Assembly (NCBI GenBank): GCA_963828625.1
Contig: CAWHEX010000003.1
Location: 310,001 to 374,000, forward strand
Reading direction: 5' to 3'
Origin: PALSA-894 sp963828625
GTDB taxonomy: Bacteria; Pseudomonadota; Alphaproteobacteria; Rhizobiales; Xanthobacteraceae
Length of the DNA stretch: 64,000 bases
Shown: positions 20,412 to 29,602 of the stretch, piece by piece
How positions within the stretch are numbered: position 1 is the stretch's first letter
How the letters are laid out: every line of letters begins with the position of its first letter
Made by a program: the position numbers and the translations under genes
The notes under the pieces: generated by a model
The model's input: the letters and a program-made list of their open reading frames with translations, nothing else
Database searches by the model: none
What the model was told of the DNA's origin: nothing

Positions 20412-20616
20412 GGATCGGCCCTCAAATGCGCGAGGAGCCAAGGGTTTGCAAGCGGCGAGCGCCTTACCAAAGCCTCAAATTGGCAATCCCGTATTTACCA
20501 AGCTTAAGGGCTGCGGTTGGCGGGGGTCGGACGCGGCGCTATTTTAACCATTGGCGGGTTACGGGTCGGACCGGCCGCGCGGTTTGGTCCGCGAATCACG
20601 GGGAAAGCCTCAGTTC

Positions 20617-21648
20617 ATGGGGTGGAACGGGGACAACGGCAGGGAGTCTGTGCGTTTGCACGGGCGGGCGTAGTCGCGTTCGGTTGCCTGCTGCTCGCCA
20701 ACTGTTCGTCATCCTCGAAGCTCACCAGCAAGGTCGATCCGAAGTACGGCGTGTCGGCCTCGCCGCGCGTCGTGGAGATGGGTCAGCCGGTTCCCAAGGG
20801 CGGCGGCGTCTACCGCGTCGGCAAGCCGTACACGGTCGGTGGCCGCGAATATGTGCCGGAGGAAAACCGGCGCTACCGCAATGAGGGCCTTGCCTCCTGG
20901 TACGGTGACGACTTCCACGGCCGGCTCACCGCCAACGGTGAAATCTACGACATGGGCGGGATCTCGGCCGCGCATCCGACGCTGCCGCTGCCGAGCTATG
21001 TGCGCGTCACCAATCTGTCGACCCAAAAATCGCTGGTCGTGCGCGTCAACGATCGCGGGCCTTATCACGCCAATCGCGAGATCGACCTTTCGGCGCGCGC
21101 CGCCGATTTGCTCGGCTTCCGTCATCACGGCACCGCGAAAGTGCGCGTCGAATACGTCGGAACGGCGCCGCTCGCAGGTTCGGACGACCGTCAGCTGATG
21201 GCGACGCTACGGCAGGGCGCGCCTGCACCCGCCCCGGTGATGGTGGCGAGCAACAACCGTTACCTGCCAAACTTCGGGCACACCGCGCTGCGCGGCACCA
21301 ACACGCCGTTGCCGCAGGAGCGGCCGTACGAACTCGGCGAGAGCGATCGCGTCGCCTCGTCGAGCGCATCCGCAATTGCGCACCGCAAGCTCGCTTGCGA
21401 GCGAGGCGCTCGCGCGTCACCCGGTCAATCCGCGCGTCGCCAATGTGTCGCCCGATACCGAGACGCCGCGCTACCTCGCCGCCAAGCTTCGCACCGCGGA
21501 AGCGCGTGGCCAGCCGGTCACCGAGGTCACGTCGAACGGGCGCGCCGCGCCGCAGTTCGTTCCGCAGCCCCCGGTGGTTTCGCCGGTCTCGGCCTACGCG
21601 CCGGTCCGCGGGTCGATCGGGGTTTCGAGCGGGCGCGGCCTCTACTAA
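20617..21648 (+). CDS. rlpA: septal ring lytic transglycosylase RlpA family lipoprotein (frameshifts)
   Basis: A lipoprotein with a double-psi beta-barrel (RlpA domain). A hydrophobic leader ends in lipobox LLLANC, and the barrel follows with GLASWYGDDFHGRLTANGE, the catalytic-region Asp in VNDRGPY, and REIDLSARAADLLGF. A proline/alanine-rich tail follows in a second frame after a shift near 21375 and ends GRGLY at 21648. The start is uncertain: ATG 20617 fits if one base is shifted near 20660; the barrel frame itself has no clear start close to the lipobox. A C-terminal SPOR domain, common in RlpA, is not evident. Confidence 0.85.
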
Positions 21649-21816
21649 CCTTCGATTTTGCACGGATTTTCGCGCTGCACCGGATCCGCTGCCGGGCCGC
21701 ACGCCTGTGGACATGAGCGATTACCGCCTTTGATTGGCCCGACAGGGTTGGCATCGTCGCGCCCTGATCGATACATCTAGGGGCGCGGCTGCGGTGGCCG
21801 CCGGGTATAGTCAGCC

Positions 21817-23037
21817 ATGCGCTTGTCAGACCTCAATCCGCGCGCCGGCATCATTGCCGCCGCAATCGCCGGCGGGCTGTTCCTTGCCGCGTCTCCGGCC
21901 TCGACCCAGACGCCGCCGCCCAAGAAGGAAGACGCGTTCCAGATCTCCGCGCCCTACGCGATCCTGATCGAGGCCGACAGCGGCACCGTGCTGTTCGAGA
22001 AGAGCGCCGACAAGCTCAATCCCCCGGCGAGCATGTCCAAGCTGATGACCACGGAGCTGGTGCTCCACACCATCGCGCAAGGCAAGCTGAAGTGGGAAGA
22101 CGAGATGACCATCTCGGAGAACGCCTGGCGCAAGGGCGGGGCGCCCTCCGGCGGCTCGGCGATGTTCGCGGCGCTCAACAGCCGGGTCAGCGTCAAGGAC
22201 CTGATGCACGGCGTGATGATCCAGTCGGGCAATGACGCCTGCATCGCGCTCGCCGAAGGCATCGCGGGCAGCGAGCTTGCCTTCGCGGACCTGATGAACA
22301 AGCGCGCGAAGGAGATCGGCCTGACGCAGTCGCGCTTCACCAATTCGACCGGCATCCACGACGCCGATCACAACATGACGATGCGCGAACTCGCCAAGCT
22401 CGCGCAGCACATCATCAAGACCTATCCGGAGGCCTACAAGATCTACGGCGAGCGCGAGTTCACCTGGAACAAGGTGCGCCAGCAGAACCGCAATCCGCTG
22501 CTCGCGATGAACATCGGCGCGGACGGGCTGAAGACCGGCTTCACCAAGGAGGCGGGCTACGGCCTCGACGGCCTCGGCGGTGAACAACAATCTGCGCCTG
22601 ATCGTGGTCGCGAACGGCTTCAAGACCATGAAGGAACGCGCCGACGAAACGCGCAAGCTGATGGAATGGGGCTTCCGCGCCTTCGAGGCGCGCGCGCTGT
22701 TCGCGCAGGGCGAGACGGTCGGCGAGGCGAAGCTGTATCGGCGGCGATGAAGAGCCGCGTTTCGCTGGTCAGCCCGACGCCGATCAAGCTGCTGGTGCCG
22801 CGCGCGATGTCCGACAAGCTCAGCGCCAAGGTGGTCTATGCCGGGCCGGTGCGGGCGCCGGTGACGAAAGGCCAGCCGATCGGCACGCTCAAGGTCTCGC
22901 GCGGCGACAACGTCGTGCTCGAAGTGCCGCTGCAGGCGGGCGAGGACGTCGAGGGCGGCACGCTGCACCAGCGCGCGTTCGACGCGATGGGCGAACTGGT
23001 GATCAACGTGTTCCGGGCCGGCGTGGACCGGCTCTGA
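21817..23037 (+). CDS. D-alanyl-D-alanine carboxypeptidase (PBP5/6 type), two frameshifts
   Basis: Low-molecular-weight penicillin-binding protein that trims the terminal D-Ala of peptidoglycan stem peptides. A signal peptide (about residues 8-30) precedes the S11 peptidase domain: catalytic SMSK in NPPASMSKLMT, SGN in IQSGNDACIA, and KTG in GLKTGFTKEAG. After shifts near 22570 and 22735 the C-terminal beta-domain follows (VYAGPVRAPVTKGQPIG) and an amphipathic anchor at the end (MGELVINVFRAGVDRL). Length of about 406 residues is normal. It begins a run of genes ending with metG; tmk follows after eight bases. Confidence 0.9.
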   Translation: MRLSDLNPRAGIIAAAIAGGLFLAASPASTQTPPPKKEDAFQISAPYAILIEADSGTVLFEKSADKLNPPASMSKLMTTELVLHTIAQGKLKWEDEMTISENAWRKGGAPSGGSAMFAALNSRVSVKDLMHGVMIQSGNDACIALAEGIAGSELAFADLMNKRAKEIGLTQSRFTNSTGIHDADHNMTMRELAKLAQHIIKTYPEAYKIYGEREFTWNKVRQQNRNPLLAMNIGADGLKTGFTKEAGYGLDGLGGEQQSAPDRGRERLQDHEGTRRRNAQADGMGLPRLRGARAVRAGRDGRRGEAVSAAMKSRVSLVSPTPIKLLVPRAMSDKLSAKVVYAGPVRAPVTKGQPIGTLKVSRGDNVVLEVPLQAGEDVEGGTLHQRAFDAMGELVINVFRAGVDRL

Positions 23038-23045
23038 TTATCACG

Positions 23046-23717
23046 ATGCCGCGCGGCAAATTCATCACGTTCGAAGGCGGCGAGGGCGCGGGAAAGTCCA
23101 CGCAGGTCGCGCTCCTGCAAAAGCGGCTGCAAGCGCTCGGTCTGGGCGTCGTGGTGAGCCGCGAGCCGGGCGGCTCGGCCGGCGCGGAAGCGATCCGCCA
23201 GTGCTCCTGTCTCGGCGCCGCAAAGCCGCTCGGGCCGCACGCCGAGGCAATCCTGTTCGCGGCCGCGCGCGCCGATCATCTGCGCCAGACCATCGGCCCG
23301 GCGCTCCAGAGCGGCCAGTGGGTGATCAGCGACCGCTTCGCGGATTCCACCCGCATCTATCAGGGCGTGCTGGGCAACGTGGACCCGCGGCTGATCTCGC
23401 GGCTTGAGAAGCTCACCGTCGGCGAGCTTGGGCCGGACCTCACCGTCATCCTCGATATCGCGCCGGAGATCGGGCTCAAGCGCGCGAACGACCGGCGCGG
23501 CAACGCGCCGATCGACCGCTTCGAGGGCGAGGCGTTCGACTTCCACAAGAAGCTGCGCGAGGCCTATCTCGAACTCGCCGAGCGCGAGCCCGAGCGTTGC
23601 GTCGTCGTCAGCGCCGGGGCCGATCCCGCAACGGTTTCGGAATTCATCTGGTCCGCCGTCATGGCGCGCCTGCATCCGGCCGAAGCGCCGCTCGCGATCC
23701 GGGGCGTTGCCTCGTGA
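23046..23717 (+). CDS. tmk: thymidylate kinase
   Basis: dTMP kinase of 223 residues. P-loop GGEGAGKST, the DR motif ISDRFADS and the lid/LID-like region RANDRRGNAPIDRFE are present. Residues around 53-58 read QCSCLG where the family has a pattern like HVLLSG; a missing base near 23202 and an extra base near 23216 compensate each other and leave the frame open. Start ATG 23046. The stop overlaps the GTG start of holB by two bases (GTGA), a common tmk-holB arrangement. Confidence 0.93.
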   Translation: MPRGKFITFEGGEGAGKSTQVALLQKRLQALGLGVVVSREPGGSAGAEAIRQCSCLGAAKPLGPHAEAILFAAARADHLRQTIGPALQSGQWVISDRFADSTRIYQGVLGNVDPRLISRLEKLTVGELGPDLTVILDIAPEIGLKRANDRRGNAPIDRFEGEAFDFHKKLREAYLELAEREPERCVVVSAGADPATVSEFIWSAVMARLHPAEAPLAIRGVAS

Positions 23718-24735
23718 GTGCGAGCGAGACGGCGGAAGCGCCGCACCCGCGCGAGACGACCTCGCTCTACGGACAGACGGCCGCCGAGCAGGCGTTCCTC
23801 GATGCCTACCGCGGACGCATGCCGCATGCCTGGCTGATCGGCGGGCCGCGCGGGATCGGCAAGGCGACGCTCGCCTATCGCATGGCGCGCTTCGTCTTCG
23901 CGCACCCCGACCCCAAGACCACGCAAGAAGGCAACTTCGCTTGCGCTGCCGGAGGATCATCCGGCGGTCCGCCGCGTTGCCGCACAGGCGCACAGCGATC
24001 TCCTGATCCTGGAACGCACCGAGGGTGACAGCGGCAAACTGCGCACGGTGATCCAGGTCGACGACGTGCGACGCACCGTCGGGTTCTTCGGCTCGACGGC
24101 GGGCGAGGGGGGCTGGCGCGTCTGCATCGTCGATAGCGCCGACGAGCTCAACGCGGCCGGCGCGAACGCGCTCCTGAAAATCCTCGAAGAGCCGCCCGCC
24201 AAGGCGCTGCTGATCGTGGTGAGCCACGCGCCCGGGCGGCTGCTGCCGACCATCCGCTCGCGCTGCCGCCGCCTCGCGCTGCGGCCGCTCGAACCGGACG
24301 ACGTTGCACGTGCGCTTGCGCGGAGCGCTTGCACGCGATCCGGGCGAGCCCGAGATCAAGGCCGCAGCGGCCGCCTCGGACGGGAGCGTTTCGCGCGCGC
24401 TCGATCTTGCGGGCGGCGCGGCGCTTGCGGTGCGCGAGCGCGTCAACACCATGCTCGACGCGCTCCCGTCGGTCGATCCGAACGCGCTGCATGCGCTCGG
24501 CGATGCGCTCGGACGGAGCGACGAGACCGCGTTTGCGGCCTTCGTCGACGCCGTGCGCGACTGGCTTTCGGCGCGCGTGACCGCTGCGCGCGCGGAGCCT
24601 GCGCGGCTCGTGCGCTTCGCCGACGTGTGGGAGAAGCTCAATGTCGCGGCGCGCGATGTAGAGATCTTTCACCTTGAGCGAAAGCCGTTTGCCTTCAATG
24701 TGTTCGGCTGGCTTGCCGCAGCCACGCGCGGTTGA
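23714..24735 (+). CDS. holB: DNA polymerase III delta prime subunit (frameshifts)
   Basis: Clamp-loader subunit. From GTG 23714 it reads HAWLIGGPRGIGKATLAYR (degenerate P-loop region). After a shift near 23945 come VIQVDDVRRTVGFF, DSADELNAAGANALLKILEE (sensor region) and TIRSRCRRLALRPL (the SRC motif). After a second shift near 24315 the C-terminal collar domain follows and ends FGWLAAATRG at 24735. The product should be essential, so these shifts argue for sequence errors. It overlaps tmk and is followed by a long inverted repeat before metG. Confidence 0.88.
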
Positions 24736-24753
24736 TACCTAGGGCTCAGCGTC

Positions 24754-24803
24754 GGCCGGGACATAAGACGCGGAGACGACGTTTCGCGTCTTATGTCCCG
24801 GCC
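24754..24803. repeat. perfect 19-base inverted repeat between holB and metG
   Basis: Two perfectly complementary 19-base arms, GGCCGGGACATAAGACGCG at 24754-24772 and its reverse complement at 24785-24803, flank a 12-base loop. No T-tract follows. It could act as a terminator hairpin for the upstream operon or be a REP-like mobile palindrome; no second copy was noticed in this window. Confidence 0.85.
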
Positions 24804-24829
24804 TTCGATGCCTCTGAAAGCCGCCCGCA

Positions 24830-26386
24830 ATGGCCGAAAAGCCGCGCTTTTACATCACGACCGCGATCGCCTACCCGAACGGTGCGCCGCACATCGGATA
24901 TGGATACGAGATCATCACGACCGACGCGATCGCACGCTTCAAGCGGCTCGACGGCTACGAGGTGTTTTTCCTCACCGGCACTGACGAGCACGGGATCAAG
25001 ATCGCGCAGACCGCCGCCAAGGCCGGCATCACGCCGAAGCAGTTGGTCGACCAGAATTCCGCGCGCTTCCACGAGATGGCAAAGCTGCTCAACTGCTCGA
25101 ACGACCAATTCATCCGCACCACCGAAGAGCGCCACCACAAGTCCTCGCAGGCGATCTGGGAGCGGATGAAGGCGAACGGCGATATCTACCTGTCGAAGTA
25201 CGCCGGCTGGTATTCGGTGCGCGACGAGGCCTACTACGACGAGAGCGAAACGCGCGTCGAAAACGGCGTGCGGCTCGGTGCGCTCAACACGCCGGTCGAA
25301 TGGGTCGAGGAAGAGAGCTATTTCTTCAGGCTCTCGGCCTATCAGGACAAGTTGTTGAAGCTTTACGCGGACGTTCCCGATTTCGTACTGCCGCGCGAGC
25401 GGCTGAACGAGGTCGCGAGCTTCGTGCGCGGCGGACTGAAGGACCTGTCGGTCTCGCGCACCACCTTCGACTGGGGCGTGAAGGTCCCGGGCGACGAAAA
25501 GCACGTCATGTATGTGTGGGTCGATGCGCTGACGAACTACATCACGGCGGCGGGTTTCCCCGACACCGACAGCGCCAGCTTCAAGCGCTACTGGCCGGCC
25601 GACCTGCACGTGATCGGCAAGGACATCGTGCGCTTCCACGCGGTCTACTGGCCGGCGTTCCTGATGTCGGCCGGCATCGCGGTGCCGCGGCAGATCTTCA
25701 GCCACGGCTGGATCCTCAACCGCGGTGAGAAGATGTCGAAGTCGGTCGGCAACGTCGCCGATCCGTTCACGCTGGTCGAAGCCTATGGCGTCGATCCGCT
25801 GCGTTACTTCTTCATGCGCGAGGTGTCGTTCGGGCAGGACGGCAACTACAGCCACGAGGCGATCGTGGCGCGCATCAATGCGGACCTGTCGAACGATCTC
25901 GGCAACCTCGCGCAACGTTCGCTCACCATGGTCGGCAAGCAGTTCGGCGGCGCGATGCCGACCCCGGGCGCGTTCTCGGCGAACGATCAGGCGATCCTCG
26001 CCGCCGCCGACGCCATGGTCGGCAAGGCGCGCGACGCGATGAGGACGATGCAGCTGCATCAGGTGCTCAACGCGGTCTGGGCCGTGGTGGCGGAGGCGAA
26101 CCGCTATTTCGCAGGGGAGGCGCCGTGGGCGCTCGCCAAGACCGATCCGGCGCGGCAGGGGACGGTGCTCTACGTCACCGCCGAAGTGATCCGGCAGGTC
26201 GCGATCCTGGCTTTGCCTTTCATGCCAACATCGGCCGCGAAATTCCTGGATTTGCTCAATATTCCGCAATCGGAGCGGGATTTCTCCCGGCTCGGCGGCG
26301 CGCATCGTCTGACCGCCGGAAAGGCGCTCGGCACGATCGCGCCGGTGTTCCCGCGCTACATCGAGCCGGAAGCCAAGGCGGGCTGA
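24830..26386 (+). CDS. metG: methionyl-tRNA synthetase
   Basis: Intact 518-residue class I synthetase charging tRNA-Met. The HIGH-like motif is PNGAPHIGYGY (about residues 14-24) and the KMSKS loop is GEKMSKSVGN near 297. The connective domain has no CxxC knuckles (it reads YSVRDEAYYDES at the usual position), so it belongs to the zinc-free type. No C-terminal tRNA-binding extension is present. Start ATG 24830. It is one of the few long genes here without a frameshift. Confidence 0.97.
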   Translation: MAEKPRFYITTAIAYPNGAPHIGYGYEIITTDAIARFKRLDGYEVFFLTGTDEHGIKIAQTAAKAGITPKQLVDQNSARFHEMAKLLNCSNDQFIRTTEERHHKSSQAIWERMKANGDIYLSKYAGWYSVRDEAYYDESETRVENGVRLGALNTPVEWVEEESYFFRLSAYQDKLLKLYADVPDFVLPRERLNEVASFVRGGLKDLSVSRTTFDWGVKVPGDEKHVMYVWVDALTNYITAAGFPDTDSASFKRYWPADLHVIGKDIVRFHAVYWPAFLMSAGIAVPRQIFSHGWILNRGEKMSKSVGNVADPFTLVEAYGVDPLRYFFMREVSFGQDGNYSHEAIVARINADLSNDLGNLAQRSLTMVGKQFGGAMPTPGAFSANDQAILAAADAMVGKARDAMRTMQLHQVLNAVWAVVAEANRYFAGEAPWALAKTDPARQGTVLYVTAEVIRQVAILALPFMPTSAAKFLDLLNIPQSERDFSRLGGAHRLTAGKALGTIAPVFPRYIEPEAKAG

Positions 26387-26390
26387 CGCC

Positions 26391-27187
26391 ATGCTCGTCG
26401 ACAGCCATTGCCATCTCGACTTTCCCGGACTTCGCGGCGGAACTCGACGCGGTCGTGGCGCGCGCGGAGGCGGCGGGTGTCGGCCACATGGTGACGATCT
26501 CGACGCGCGTGCGCCGCCACGCCGGCATCCTGGCCATCGCGGAGCGCTTCCCGAACGTGACGTGCTCGGTCGGCACGCATCCGCATCACGCGCATGAAGA
26601 ACTCGACATCACGGCGGACGACCTGATCGCGCGCGCGCAGCACCCGAAGGTCGTGGCGATCGGCGAGGCCGGGCTCGACTATCACTACGACAACTCGCCG
26701 CGCGACGCGCAGGAACAGGGATTTCGCACCCACATCGCGGCGGCGCGCGCGACGAAACTGCCGCTGGTGATCCACACCCGCGAGGCCGACGAAGACACCG
26801 CGCGCATCCTCGAGGAGCGAGATGGGGAAGGGGCCCTTCTCGGCTGTGCTGCACTGCTACACCGGCGGCGCGGAGCTTGCGCGGCGCGCGGTCGCGCTCG
26901 GCTGCTATATCGGTTTCACCGGCATCGTGACGTTCAAGAACTCGGGTGTGCTGCGCGACATCGCCAAAAGCCTGCCGGCCGACCGGTTCCTGGTCGAGAC
27001 CGACGCACCGTATCTCGCGCCGAACCCGTACCGCGGCAAACGCAACGAGCCGGCTTATGTGACCGAGGTCGCCAAGGTGCTGGCCGAGGTGCGCGGCGTG
27101 ACCTTCGAAGAGATCTGCCGCCAGACCACCGAGAACTTCTTCAAATTGTTCTCCAAAGTGCCGCGCCCGGCGGCCGTGGCGGCATGA
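26391..27187 (+). CDS. tatD: TatD family metal-dependent hydrolase (two frameshifts)
   Basis: TatD-type nuclease, about 265 residues. The first metal motif DSHCHLDF starts the protein; after an extra base near 26425 the rest reads GTHPHHAHE, AIGEAGLDYHYD and LPLVIHTREADED, and after a shift near 26820 AVLHCYTGG, GCYIGFTG and LVETDAPYLAPNPYRGK. It starts four bases after metG and overlaps the next hydrolase by four bases (ATGA), the common metG-tatD-MBL arrangement. Confidence 0.92.
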
Positions 27188-27979
27188 CGCTCGACGTTCA
27201 CGATCCTCGGCTGCGGCTCGTCCGGCGGCGTGCCGCGACCGGGCACCGGCTGGGGCGCCTGCGATCCGGCCAATCCGAAGAACCGCCGCCGCCGCTGTTC
27301 GCTGCTGGTGGAGCGCACGGGTCCGGACGGCGTCACGCGCGTGCTGGTCGACACCGGACCCGACCTGCGCGAGCAGCTGATCGACGCGGACGTAAACGCG
27401 CTCGACGCGGTCCTCTACACCCACGAGCACGCCGACCACACCCACGGCATCGACGACCTGCGCGGAATTTTCCTGCGCGCGCGCCGCCGCCTCGACGTCT
27501 ACGCCAATGACGCGACTGCGCGCATGCTGATGACGCGCTTTGCCTACTGCTTCGTACAGCCGCCCGGCAGCGAATACCCGCCGATCCTGAACATGCACGG
27601 GCTCCATGCGGGCCAGCCGTTAACGATTGACGGGAAGGGTGGCCCGATCACGGCGCTGCCGTTCGTCCAGGAGCATGGCGACATCCAGTCGCTCGGCTTC
27701 CGCTTCGGCGCGGTCGCGTATTCGAGCGACCTGAACGACATGCCGGACGCGAGCACCGAGGCGCTGGCCGGGCTCGATCTGTGGATCGTCGACGCGCTGC
27801 GCTACCATCCGCATCCGAGCCACTTCAGCGTCGCCGACGCGCTCGCCTGGATCGAGCGGCTCAAGCCCGCGCGCGCGATCCTGACAAACATGCACGCCGA
27901 CCTCGACTACGCGGCGCTGCGCGTGAGCCTGCCGGCCGGCGTCGAGCCTGCGCACGACGGCATGCGGATCGCGCTTTGA
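27184..27979 (+). CDS. MBL fold metallo-hydrolase (one frameshift)
   Basis: Metallo-beta-lactamase fold protein of about 264 residues, similar to the PhnP/COG1235 group of phosphodiesterases. The N-terminus, once an extra base near 27193 is removed, reads FTILGCGSSGGVPRPG. The zinc motif is YTHEHADHTHGIDDLR, with later ligands in VAYSSDLNDM and HPHPSHFS. ATG 27184 overlaps the tatD stop. Substrate is unknown; nothing nearby suggests phosphonate metabolism. Confidence 0.88.
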
Positions 27980-28016
27980 ACGCGCGTTTGTCTAAAGATT
28001 GAGATATTTCAGCCTC

Positions 28017-28034
28017 TTATCGGCATCACGATAA
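28017..28034. promoter_or_regulatory. 18-base dyad in the AT-rich leader upstream of dps
   Basis: TTATCG and CGATAA arms separated by six bases lie in an AT-rich stretch (about 28000-28080) unlike the surrounding sequence and upstream of a Dps gene. This is where a redox- or iron-responsive repressor/activator site would be expected, but the regulator is not identifiable. Confidence 0.4.
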
Positions 28035-28172
28035 ATATTCCATAATATGTCTTATGCGAATCGATCTGTGTATTTTGTATCGCGGATCATGGAACCCGCG
28101 CCACGGGCCTCGCGCATTACCGGATACGCGCGCGCACCGCGCCCTTCCCCACATGACGCACGAGGCAATCCC

Positions 28173-28710
28173 GTGAGCAAAGTCACCCAACTGAAGCGCG
28201 CGCAAGCCCGCGCCCGATCTCGACACCCCGACCGACCTCGACGACAAGGCGGTCACCGAAATCTCCAAGGCGCTGAACGGCATTCTGGCCGACAGTTTCG
28301 CGCTGTATCTCAAGACCAAGAATTTCCACTGGCACGTCAGCGGCCCGCACTTCCGCAGCTATCATCTGCTGTTCGAGGAACAGGCCGCCGCGATCTTCGC
28401 GACCACCGACGAGATCGCCGAGCGCGTCCGCAAGATCGGCGGCACGACGCTGCGCTCGATCGGCCACATCTCCAAAGCGCAGTCGATCAAGGACAATGAC
28501 GAGGCGTTCGTGCCCGCCGGCGACATGGTCCGCGAGCTGATGAACGACAACAAGGAGGTCGCGGCCGCGATGCGCAAGGCGCACAAGCTATGCGACGACC
28601 ACGAGGACGTCGCCACGGCGAGCCTCCTGGAGAACTACATCGACGCGACCGAGAAGCGGACCTGGTTCCTGTTCGAGTCCGCGCGCAAGGCGGACGGCAG
28701 CGGGCACTGA
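28173..28710 (+). CDS. dps: Dps family DNA-binding ferritin-like protein (one frameshift)
   Basis: Mini-ferritin of about 178 residues that stores iron and protects DNA under stress. The ferroxidase region is plain: YLKTKNFHWHVSGPHFRSYH followed by LLFEEQAAAIFATTDEIAER. It begins at GTG 28173 (SKVTQLKRAQA) and needs one base removed near 28212 to reach DLDTPTDLDDKAV. It ends ARKADGSGH. An AT-rich leader with a dyad lies upstream and a strong GC hairpin lies downstream, so it is probably transcribed alone. Confidence 0.92.
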
Positions 28711-28743
28711 ATTCGTGTGGGTTGCCGGCGTTAACTTCCGCAC

Positions 28744-28771
28744 GGGCGAGGGTGGCTTGCTACCCTCGCCC
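28744..28771 (+). terminator. GC hairpin between dps and mazG
   Basis: Perfect ten-base arms GGGCGAGGGT (28744-28753) and ACCCTCGCCC (28762-28771) with an eight-base loop sit between the dps stop and the mazG start, only seven bases before that ATG. There is no T-tract. It may end dps transcription or restrict mazG translation. Confidence 0.55.
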
Positions 28772-28778
28772 TTGCATC

Positions 28779-29602
28779 ATGAAGCCTTCCCGCGACATCG
28801 CACGGCTGATCGAGATCATGGCGGCGCTGCGCACGCCCGGCACGGGCTGCCCGTGGGACCTCGAGCAGAATTTCGAGACCATCGCGCCCTACACCATCGA
28901 GGAAGCCTACGAGGTCGCTGACGCGATCGCGCGCGGCGATCTCGACGACCTGAAGGACGAACTGGGCGACCTGCTGCTGCAGGTCGTGTTTCACGCCCGC
29001 ATGGCCCAGGAGCAAGGCTCCTTCGCGTTCGGCGATGTCGTGCAGGCGATCACCGAGAAGCTGATCCGCCGCCATCCGCATGTGTTCGGCGACAAGGGCG
29101 GCATGAGCACCGGCGAGGTGAACGTCCAGTGGGATGCGATCAAGGCCGCAGGAGAAGGCCGCGCGGGTGGCCGCAGGCAGGAGCCCTGCCCCGGGCCGCG
29201 ACGGCGCGCTCTCGGGCGTGCCCGCCGGCCTGCCGGCGCTCGCGCGTGCGCTCAAGCTGCAGCAGAAGGCGTCGAAGGTCGGCTTCGACTGGAACGACCC
29301 GAAGGCCGTGATCGCGAAGATCCGCGAGGAAACCGACGAGGTCGAGGCCGCGCTTAACGCCGGCGACAGCGGGCACGTCAAGGACGAGATCGGCGACCTG
29401 CTGTTCGTGGTGGTCAACCTCGCGCGTCATCTCGACGTCGATCCCGAGACCGCATTGCGCTCCACCAACCTGAAGTTCGAGCGACGCTTCGGCGCGATCG
29501 AGACCGCCCTCGCCGCCAAGGGCAAGACGCCGTCCGACGCGACGCTCGCCGAAATGGACGCGCTTTGGAATGCCGCGAAGGCGAAGCGAAAAATCAGGCT
29601 AG
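28779..29602 (+). CDS. mazG: nucleoside triphosphate pyrophosphohydrolase MazG (frameshifts)
   Basis: House-cleaning NTP pyrophosphatase with two MazG domains. The first has YTIEEAYEVADAI and DELGDLLLQVVFH, the second REETDEVEAAL and DEIGDLLFVVVNLARHL. ATG 28779 (KPSRDIARLIEIM) is the natural start. Shifts lie near 29155 and close to the end, where one base change gives the tail KEKSG and the TAG at 29600-29602; the raw frame otherwise runs on. It is convergent with hflX and the two ends meet at a CTAG. Confidence 0.9.

Noticed and set aside
24791..26392. A 533-codon minus-strand frame opposite metG
   Set aside because: metG is intact on the plus strand with both signature motifs; the opposing frame has no recognisable domain.
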